DNA from: Anisakis pegreffii
Taxonomy: Eukaryota; Nematoda; Chromadorea; Rhabditida; Anisakidae
Direction of reading: 5' to 3'
Assembly (NCBI GenBank): GCA_035041965.1
Contig: JAPYMA010000387.1
Span: forward strand, 1-64,000
Length of the DNA stretch: 64,000 bases
Shown here piece by piece: positions 54,801-64,000 of the stretch. The notes beneath the pieces are model-generated. The model was not told the origin of the DNA. It saw nothing but the letters and a program-made list of their open reading frames with translations, and searched no databases. Positions within the stretch are counted from its first letter, which is position 1. Each line of letters starts with the position of its first letter. The translations under genes and the position numbers were made by a program.

Positions 54801-57800
54801 TGAAGGTCGCGAATCCCAATTAAAGCAACGTTATACTATTATATAATAATAACGTCTGACAAACCAACCGGATCGTTGAGTGGTATTTGTTCCGAAGTAG
54901 CGATTTCGTTGTGCATCAATGTACAGAATCTAGTGCATACCAGCTCGCTAGTTGTTTGCTTGGTACTGGTATTAGATGTTGAAAGGATTGCTGCTGCCAC
55001 ATTACTAGCAGCGGAACGTTGTTGGTTTGACAGTAACTGAAAGTTGAGACACCTTTTTGATTGCATCATCGAGAATGCGAATGATTTCATGAAGTGATGC
55101 TTCGATCAATAAGCAAAACAAAAAGCGCAGTTCAGATTCATTTCTGAAATCATCAGATTACGCCTGAGGTTATTGATCGGAATGCTTCGATATAAAGCTT
55201 TTTGGTATAAAGCCTTTTCGAACCCAAAAAAAAGGTTAGACAGACAGAAGCAAAACTAAATCAACTTGAAGAATTCCAGAAGGATTCATTCAAGTTGACT
55301 GATTAACGTTCAATGATATAATGAAAAAGTCAAGAAAGATGATTACTCCTTAACACAACTAACGAAAAGAACATCAACAAAATAACCACTATAATTCTTT
55401 CTTTCAGAGTATGTTTTATATCAAAAAGACTGTTAGTATACGAAGATATTCATTCCGTTCGCGACAAACCTTTTAGACAAATTTATTTCGGAACTGATCG
55501 GAATTAGAAAATATCATAACGTAAATTTGATTATCATGTGGCTCAAAGACATACATGAATAACGAGCCAAATAAGTAACCAAAAATGGACCGTTTGCTTT
55601 GCGAAGCGAAGACGTTTACGAAATATTTCAAAATAAAGATTTTTATGCTTTAATCCAGACAATTTGAAGGAAAAAAATCCAACTCAATATTAAGTTATTG
55701 TGCTGATTTACCACACTTCAAGCAAATATGTTCCAATTTCTAAAGTCGGTATACCATTCCGCTATAATCTTGATGGGAATGAATGCCCGTCGAGTCTTCA
55801 ATATTCTAATATGGGAACTTGATCGAAGGCGTTTATGGAAGTCTTCTAATGGTAATTTGTTAAGAAAACTCTACAACGACAGGCTGTAGTTTCTGAGCAA
55901 GAACTGATAACAAGAAAAAGTAAACGGAATGAAGTGCTTTACAGACTGAAAATTTCCGCAGATTTCTCCACTGAAAAAATTATGCTCTGAGATCCTAAAA
56001 GGAAGATATATGTTACTAAGAGTGAGTTTAACACGTTGGTACTGAAAAACATCGACATCACCAAACGAACAGAAAAGGAAATGATAAGATAAAACAAAAA
56101 AAGCTGAGGAATGAAACCAAATGAAAGAGATATGTGCACTGCTTGAAAAAGACAGAATAAGCATAATTTCAATTAAAACAATACAAATAGGAAAGTGACA
56201 GCACACCTCAGCGGTGGACATCAAGCATTGGTTGGTGGAGGCGATCATTGGTTGTTTGCGTTTTGATGATTTGTTCAACGAATTGCTAGTTGGACATTTT
56301 GACGTTTTGTGATTAATATTGTGCGACGATGAAGTATCGGCTCTTGCCGCATACCGATTCTCATCCCATACTGCTAATGAGCAAGAAGATGATGAGCAAG
56401 GTGCTGGCGATAAATCAGTGAACAGTTTTTTAGTGTTCAAACAGCGATCGTCACTGTTTTCTGCCGTATTCGGTGATGCATTCTCGTTTCTAAACAACAT
56501 CGCTTCATTCGCTTGTTCTTCACTAGTTGAATCTACTCCAGTTGTCATCGTAGCATCAAATGAATGAGCTCCTCCGAATGAATCAGGACTATCACAAAGG
56601 TAGGATCTAATCAATGATGAATTAATTCTTTTCCCTTCTTCTTGCTCTTGTGGACCTTTTCGTTTTTCTTCTTCTCTCTCTTCATGAGTCGCTTCCTCCT
56701 TTTTACGACGCGAAAAACGTGGTCTCAAACCATACCACAGCAAAGACTTGCGTCGCTTTTCACCCGATTGATGTTGATGGTGGGGATGTTTGGGCTGAAA
56801 TGAAATGCATGTGTGTGTGCGCCATATACAAATTCTCTGTTGCGTGATCAGTGAGTAACTAACGATTACAAATATTTATATTGTTACGCGATGAGTGGTG
56901 TGCACGGATTAGATGACACATTAAGCACCATCGAAACTTAAATGCATCACATGGTTTTCAAAATTGAGAAATATTTCGAATCAAAGGTTCACTTCCGAAA
57001 CCGAAAACTTGCGCAAATTGTTCAAAGACCTCATAACAAAAATTGCTGAAACCTCCTTCAAACTGTAAATTTTCAATTCAAAACAAAAGGAATTTGTGAA
57101 TGAAATTTGGGATATGCTCCACTGTAAAAAGAGATGAGCTTTAGCCCTAAAGTCAGCCACAGCATGAGTTCCATGGCAAACTACAACAGAAAGCCACGAG
57201 GAAGCCTAATCCCGAGCTTCAGTCTGAGATGGGAACAAGCGTCAATCTGCGCTCCGGGATGAAATTCAGACTTAACACCCTGGCAATTCTCAATCTAAGC
57301 ATGGACAAAACTCCATCCTGAATACCGTGGTGAGCCTCAACGTGTGACTTGGAGGAAGCCTCAGACTGATTGCCATTACCAGTCTCAACTTAAGCCCAGA
57401 ATGAACCCCAGCCTAAACACCATGGTAAGCATTGGCCTAAGTCTTGAACGAATCGCACCTTAAGACTGTTTGGTTATAGGCTTCCATCTAAGCCATCTGC
57501 TGAGACTTAGCCCTAACCCTTAAAAAAAAAAATCAGACTGAGCGTGGAGCGATACCTCAGTCTAAGGTTGAGTGTGTTTTTTCAACAACAACATTCAGAA
57601 GTTCGCGGAACATTTATATCAAAAAACAGATCAGATACTTATTTTTCAATTTCGAATCTTGAATTGAAAAGTTTTCCGGGTTCCGAATTTCGCTTGCGAA
57701 AATGGGATTTTTATTCTCAAATTTGGAATCCTGGACGAAGTCGGAATTTCGATAGGGCTTAATGCATATAAGCGCATATACTTTGTGTACGAGAAGAATT

Positions 57801-57998
57801 TGAAAAGTTCACCGAATCTTTTAAAGTTTTTTCAAAAGATTCATAAAATAGCATGCTACCTTAAAATGATGACTTTCCAATCCATTCAAATGATTTTTCT
57901 ACGAGACTGATAGCATCTATTTCATTGAGAACCCTGTTCACAGTAATACTGCATAAAATTTGACAACAAACCGCCAGAAATTTCTGACAAACATTTCG

Positions 57999-58077
<79 letters not shown>

Positions 58078-59548
58078 GAAAAATTAGTTATATGAAGTTG
58101 AACTGCACAACTAGTGCACATCAAACAACAAAGAGTGCTCATTTATTTGATTGCATGCAGGCAGCATTAATGCACTCACAATTAATAATGAAGCAATCTT
58201 GCAATAAACATGCGCGGCAGCAAATGGTACATAAACAGGTTGTTATCTTGATTCAAAGGTTTAGCTCTAATCAACTTTTCTTCTTAAGTGTTCCTTAAAC
58301 AAGGATAAAATGAAATGTATCAATTTCACATATTCGATCAAATAAGGCATGACAACGGAGTTCTTTTAGGCGTGACCCTACATTTTAATACGAAGGAACC
58401 TCAGAGAAGATTAAAATACGGTAAGTTAAAAGGGTCTAATGCCAAAAAACAATCAAGAGAGTGGTTTTGATGACACCCTGAAATTGGCAACGAGAATCAA
58501 TCCGCTTCATTGTAACTTCGAATGTCAAATAAACTCGGTGAGAGTTAGATTTAAACCATCAAAAGCTTAGAGCTTCGGTTCAAAATGGTACAAAAACAGT
58601 GAAAGAAATCAATGGCAGAGAATTTCAAAATCAAAAGAGTTTTGCGACAAAATTAGAAAAATGAAAGTGAATTATCAACTGATAGAACAGGGGATATCGG
58701 TGAGTAAATGATTGATCAATAAAATAATTGGAAACCGTGCGGCTGTATATAAGAAAAGTTTTAAGCAACGAAGAAGCGAAGGGGATTTTGTTCAAAAACT
58801 GCTCGGAGTTAATCGTTTTTCTTGACACTGTGAACGCGAAAACGGGCGGTGCAGGAAAATATAAGAATGACGAGAATAATAAGTATAAAGTTTTTAGATT
58901 GCTACTTATACATTCGAGGCTAGCTTAGCTCGAAATGAATTTATTTGAACTTATCATTTCGGATGGTGAACGTATCAATCAATAAAAATCGAGAAAATCG
59001 TTGAACCCAATAAATCTCCATCACATCGCTTATGCAAAATAAATTTTATTTGAAATTGAACGATCTGAAAACAAATTTTCTCAAAAGTTAGATGAGTAAT
59101 AAAGTATAAATGAGTGAGAAGCAAGAGCACTGAACAAAATGAATACGCCGGAGCGATCACGAGTACAGCTTCACAATGAATTTGACACTTGGCAAGCTTT
59201 TTTGAGAGTAAAATTGTACCAGCATTTTCGAATGCTGAAGCAAGAGACAAAACGAAATGAACGAAAAAATGAAAGATGAATAGATGCTTCAGTGAAGAGT
59301 ACTTTCTGAAGTAGTACTTTGTTGAAATTGAAAGGATCCCGATGAATGGCAGGGAAAAATCGATAAAATGAGGCAATGATGAGAAATATTTCGAGGAATG
59401 ATTGAAAGTCTCAAGTATTCAATTTAAAAACTCAACTTTCAATATCAACCTATTGTTCTAAATTACGATTAGTGCACATATCTTGAGAAAAAATCGCAAA
59501 TGTGATTGTACTAAACATTGTATACAACAAAACACAACAATTAATTAA

Positions 59549-59621
<73 letters not shown>

Positions 59622-61685
59622 GTTCGCAGAAGAATTATGGGAATTAAGACAACTGTTTTTTGAAATCTAAAACGAAAGTTATTATCTTAATGAAACAACA
59701 GATCGAAGTTGGCTCAATTAACGAAGTCGCCCCTTCTGCCACAAATTGAAAACTGAATGGCTATAAGGCTGTAAATAACAATGAATACCTAAGAAAAGAT
59801 GACGAAACAAAACCGGCTGAAATGAACGAACAAACCTGAGAAGACTGCGTTGATGGTCCTGGATGCTCTTCACCGGTAGCTTGGTCATCAAACGTTGGTG
59901 CCACTCCACCTGCACGTAAATATCGTGGCCAACAATCGTATTTGAGGAGATGGAAGATCTGAAATTAATTACCGAATAATCTTCCCGGACAAAAGAGGAA
60001 TGTAGACAGAAAACTTGTAGACAATAAGTTCGGATTTTCAACTGTTTTCGATCCCTACAACAATAACTGCTGTAGTTTGAACCTCTTGCCATTTCAGGGA
60101 TCGAAATTTAAACTACTTTAGCCGCCCAGATTGTTCTGTTATTTTCGTTGAATCTAGAATCGCTGAAGATTACAAAATACTTTCGAAGTAATTCAGTCCT
60201 TTGATGAACCCAAAACCCGTATTTCTCTTGAATAATTAGGTGTGATGTGTTGCTTAACACAAATTTTGCTTTCCGAAAACAACCACTTGCATCAATGATG
60301 GCTACAATGTAAAATAACGCCTAGAGTAGGAATGAGCTCTGGGATAAGAAAGAGAATAAAGACAGCAACTAACTTGGTACTGTGCTACATCGTACAGCTG
60401 TGCAGAGAACTGTTGTGCCGATACGGCGTCCCTTATGCTTTTACTCGTACTGTTATCAATGTTCACTGGTTCGATGCTATTCGCCGTGAAATGCCTTTCA
60501 TAGATTTGACGAGCAACTTTCGAACGTTTTTCCATCTGAAATTGTTTGAGAAACTACCAATACAGAGAGTTACAATATGTGAACGACGACTTAAGTGGAT
60601 GTAAGATGAAATCAGGAGTGCGATATAAAAAGATTCAACGGCGAAATGCTGAATGAATATTTCAAAATGTTCATAAAGCGATAGTCGTTCACAATATTAC
60701 CGAGACAAAAGAGGAGCAATAAGTGAAATTGCACTGCTAAGGTATGCAAACCTATTGCTACCAAATGTGTTTGTTTGTGAAGAAAATTAACACGTAGACA
60801 GTAAGACCGAGTAAATAAACGTATTCAAGCTCGCGGGTTCCCAAGGGTAGGGGTCAAGAGCCTGGCGACTTCGTGGATGCTCGGGGCCACCTGAACCTCA
60901 CTCCGCTAGAAAAAATTTTAAGTGAGAAAGTTTTAGCCGGACAGTAATCGACGATACCTCACTATCAGGGATGGCACGATATTCCTCAACCGCCACATAG
61001 AAGTTGATGTTTTCAGCACAAAATTGTTGCTCAAGAAATTGCTGAAATTTGAAATAACATAGTTGTCAGCTGAAAATTGGTTTTAGAGTATAACTTTCGA
61101 AATTTTGGAAGTGATCAGATCAGAAACGAGAATGCGAATGATCATTAAGGATATGACTGATCAAAGAATGACCGCTTAGGAAAATTTTGTTGTTTGGAAT
61201 TATTAACCTTAAACAGAAGCGTGAAAAAGTGTTGAATAAAAATTTTAATGAAAATGGCTAAGGAATAAAAACGATATCATAAATACTTGAAAAGGTCTCC
61301 TATGAATGGGATTATGAAGAATCTTTTCCACATCACTGGTCGTTCGATCGGAACATGTCCCGCTGGTTTGTGCAGCATTTTCACCATTCGCCATAGGCAC
61401 TGTGCATTCGGCTTCGGCCACCCGTTTTTCTACCGTCACTACTTAAAAGCTCTAGTTGTCATAATTACCCAAACACTTCTGTTTTAGTTCAAAAATAAAC
61501 ACATTCATCTTAATTATGAGCGTTAGAACGGCTTTATCATTATGGCTAATATCATAATTATTACGATCAACATACTTGAATTGCTTGCGTGAACCGAAGG
61601 CGCGGCAATGGAGCCGTTAGACGGGTGGTCGTCGCAGGCTGTATGAGCCCCGACGTATTTCTTTCCGTCAAGTTTATAACCTTTT
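51806..61685 (-). CDS. RGS12/RGS14/Loco-type regulator of G-protein signalling (RGS box plus two Ras-binding domains)
   Basis: The RGS box accelerates GTP hydrolysis on G-alpha; RBDs in this family bind Ras/Rap-type GTPases. Exons: 61685-61576, 61429-61287, 61041-60958, 60535-60374, 59958-59836, 56794-56207, 55036-54869, 54514-54431, 54049-53904, 53839-53681, 53326-53122, 53060-52903, 52571-52340, 51958-51806 (about 840 residues; 5' end open). RGS box: VEKILHNPIHRRPF, QFLEQQFCAENINFYVAVEE, YERHF, EPVNID, LYDVAQYQIFHLLKYDCWPR. A basic linker follows (EKRRKSLLWYGLRPRFSRRK). RBD1: FCTLMHNEIATSEQIPLNDP, WTSSVASRRGMDPRATEAVD, TIDPARQAMDALNNR. RBD2: IVLLRARHGLSSGAILRSVL, AKFSVDYDSCIVVLSG. The tail has ELPEFLRK, like the LPEFL segment after the GoLoco of RGS14. 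The junction 53681/53326 and the last exon are least certain. Confidence 0.85.
57120..57570. repeat. Degenerate repeat with CTCAGTCTAAGC-like words
   Basis: Within an intron of the RGS gene, words such as CTTCAGTCTGAGATGG, CTCAATCTAAGCATGGA, CTCAACTTAAGCCCAGAATG, CAGCCTAAACACCATGG and CCTCAGTCTAAGGTTGAG recur at irregular spacing. Composition is more GC-rich than the flanks and no frame persists. The core word is shared with the hairpin of the MITE at 35.1 kb. Confidence 0.6.
58000..58075. repeat. TA dinucleotide microsatellite
   Basis: An uninterrupted TA run of about 75 bp within a 3-kb intron of the RGS gene. Confidence 0.97.
59552..59619. repeat. TA dinucleotide microsatellite
   Basis: A TA run of about 68 bp in the 3' part of the large RGS-gene intron after the exon at 59958-59836. 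Confidence 0.97.
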
Positions 61686-62385
61686 CTGAAATGAATCCGA
61701 CGTGAAAGCTTGTTGAGCAGGAAGGCAATAAATATTCGCTAAAAATGTTATGCAGCAAGAACGATGCAGCAACCCATTAAGAGGAGATAGATGTAAATGT
61801 AAACTGATACGACTACTATTCTCAATGATCTTGTAAACCGTTCAGTGAAAGGAATATGACACAATATTTACTCGAAGAAAAGAAGAGCAGCAACTGCAGA
61901 ACTAAAAATTTAACACTTTATGTTTGATGAACACATAAGAGTTTTGAGATTATGATTCAAGATGTCGATAAACTAAATAAAGACAGAGAACGAAATATCT
62001 GAATGGTAGGTAAATACATTCTGTCCAATATTCAGCTCATAACAAATAAATGCACATTAAAAAATACGTAGATCGATCAAAACTGAGGATCACCTCTTAG
62101 TCCTGAAATAACCTTTTATTTCACTATCGCGACGGGAGTATCGTTTCGATAAGTTTTCTACAAAAACAGAAACGATTAAGAAAACAACTGCATGCCAATC
62201 AAGTATTACCAACCGATTTTAAGTTTCGGAATCGAAATTTTTGGGAAAAAAATTTTGAATTCATCGAAATGAACAATTATTCAAACAGAATACATCGTGA
62301 GTTTTTTGGAAATAATTTGATGGATTTCTCAAAAGGAATGTTTTGACACAATGAAATATGCAACTGTTTTCTCAGCAACTACTAC

Positions 62386-62560
62386 CTGATGGACGACTAT
62401 AAAAGTTAATATTATTGGCTGAAAAATTGGTTTGATCAGTGGATGAGGAAGATATTGTGCGTGGCTGGACCGAGATTTGCTCCTTCACCGCCACCTTAGC
62501 GCTCACTTCCCTTCCTCTTGCTTGGCTAACCCTCACCAAGTCGCACTCACTTCTTTCGTC
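62386..62560 (-). other. Candidate upstream exon of the RGS gene
   Basis: The segment lies between TTTCAG (acceptor) and CATCAG/GTAGTAG (donor), is open in only one frame and encodes a Ser/Arg/Gln-rich stretch beginning DERSECDLVRVSQARGREVS. It ends in phase 1, whereas the next clear exon (61685) must be entered in phase 2. Either a small exon between them is missing or this is not an exon of the same transcript. Confidence 0.4.
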
Positions 62561-64000
62561 CTGAAATAGATATATAACTATGAGTACAACTGAAAGCAAA
62601 AACAGCTTTAGTTTTTTCATCATCATATCATAACTTTAATGAAGTATTACAAACAGTAACACGATGCTATCAAACAAATTGAAACGGATCTTTGTCATAA
62701 ATATCGCCGTTATTTCGCAGACACAGTAGCTGCTCATAACGACCTAATGAGATAGAATGTTGAATGAGCAGTCTATTGCAATCACACAAAACAGAACTGA
62801 TCGTCACAATTTACTCAAAACAAGAGAGCGACATCTCGAAAACACTTCCTCGAACGCTGGAGATGTCGAATAAATATCTATACGTGTGACATTTGACTAC
62901 AAGCACATAGTGCTGAATGTGATAAGCCCAAAGAAAAATTAGAGCATATTCAATGAACACTTAAGATGAATTTTTTGCAGTTTATTTAGAAAACAGTCAA
63001 ACAAAATACTGCATTGAGATATGCTTTAATGCCAATGATCATCTACGACCACTCAGAATGCTGTTCACTCTACGAACACAAATCACCCTTCTCATAAACA
63101 CACATTTTTATGTTTTGATTCACCACTGAAAAATTACCTCTGAAAGGAATATGTTGTTTTGAACTGAACGACTTATTGAACAACTATCAACCAGAGCTGC
63201 CTATAACCTGATTTTTTCCGAATTCTCAAATTACAAGAATTCCAGCGGTGCTCGATATTTTGGATATCATTAACGCTGACATGTGGACTACCTTGATTAT
63301 TTTCGAAGTAATGAGACTAAACCTTTGGAATATTACAAATCCGTCTCAGCGACCATTCCGTATTGGTTCAATTTCAATTGAGCCGATGTAACGAACGCAA
63401 TAATTGTATTTTTAAAAAATTACAAGAGCAGAATGTACAGATAATTCAAATACCGAGATAGTCAGTGGGTTATGCGACAAGTGTATGTGACAAAACTATT
63501 TAAAAACGATAAAAATACTTATTCTCATGAGTAAATTTGTAATAAAACCAGGAACAGTGAGTAGAGAACAATAATAATAAATTGAAAACATGAATTTTAC
63601 GATAAATTCTATTGCAGTGGCTAGTGTAATGAAATGGACAATACGGAAGATTTTTTAAACAGCATTTTCGTTTAATTACGATAAAATCACATAAGTTCGA
63701 TTACTTCGAAAGTAGAAATGAACTGATTCTATTAGCACCAAAGTGACACTTATAAGCGTTCGATCGCTTTCAGATTCTTTAAGCAACACATCAGAACTTC
63801 CATCGATCAACGTTGAAAATTTGTTTTGAACCATACTCGTAAGGAATTCGTCATACTAGTGTTAATCGTGCTTCATTAAGGTTGATCTGAAGTATTTGTT
63901 ACAACTCTAATCATTCATCCGCATATCTGGCCGATATAAGCGCTAACCAACTCAAACATTTACTCGTTTCACTTTGACTGCCATTTCGTTACAATAAAGT
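62561..64000. other. AT-rich right end
   Basis: No gene or repeat is recognised. If the RGS gene has further 5' exons (for example the PDZ and PTB domains of RGS12), they must lie here or beyond the window edge; I do not see them here. Confidence 0.35.

Noticed and set aside
57861..58142. Frame with (IY)n on the minus strand
   Set aside because: It is only the translation of the TA microsatellite.
60835..60900. GC-rich segment checked as a tRNA or small RNA
   Set aside because: No acceptor stem or A/B box arrangement on either strand.
62372..62626. MMMKKLKLFLLSVVLIVIYLF read as a signal peptide for the exon at 62560
   Set aside because: The hydrophobic part is the intron with its TTTCAG acceptor; the composition changes sharply exactly at the splice site.

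Overview
The window looks like nuclear DNA of a nematode. It is AT-rich, the genes are broken into many short exons, and the 3' splice sites are short and end in TTTCAG. Several multi-exon products match animal-wide families. I cannot fix the clade; a parasitic (spirurine) nematode is only a guess. All gene models were assembled by hand from reading frames, GT/AG sites and splice phase, so internal exon borders are better supported than first exons.

Layout, left to right. 0-6.8 kb: mostly non-coding, with a possible gene 3' end at the left edge, a 404-bp tandem duplication (4.5-5.4 kb) and one copy of a short dispersed element. 6.9-10.0 kb (+): pyruvate dehydrogenase phosphatase (PP2C family). 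13.5-16.3 kb (-): a minimal SS18/SSXT-domain protein, then complex I subunit NDUFS4, in tandem. 18.7-19.5 kb: a fold-back repeat and a TA tract. 20.2-23.1 kb (-): a Barentsz/CASC3 (MLN51) homologue of the exon-junction complex. 23.9-26.3 kb: a decayed Merlin (ISXO2-like) transposase flanked by two copies of the short dispersed element. 27.2-32.1 kb (+): an ARHGAP39/Vilse-type protein with two WW domains, MyTH4 and RhoGAP. 34.8-38.7 kb (+): an unrecognised, probably helical protein ending in a clear PCNA-binding PIP box; its second intron carries a palindromic MITE. 39.9-42.5 kb (-): a divergent Ras/Rab-like GTPase with altered switch II and NKxD motifs. 43.7-44.7 kb (-): a 119-residue protein I do not recognise. 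46.4-46.8 kb: thirteen copies of a 31-bp minisatellite. 51.8-61.7 kb (-): a large RGS12/RGS14/Loco-type regulator with an RGS box and two Ras-binding domains.

The genes form no pathway. Two encode mitochondrial functions (pyruvate dehydrogenase control and complex I). Three belong to small-GTPase or G-protein signalling (RhoGAP, Ras-like GTPase, RGS-RBD protein). The rest serve chromatin (SS18), mRNA (Barentsz) and probably DNA replication or repair (PIP-box protein). I see no operon that is certain, no CRISPR array, and no rRNA or tRNA gene. The most unusual items are the GTPase with DVATQ in place of DTAGQ, the PIP-box protein with a reading-frame break, and a set of small inverted-repeat elements sitting in introns.
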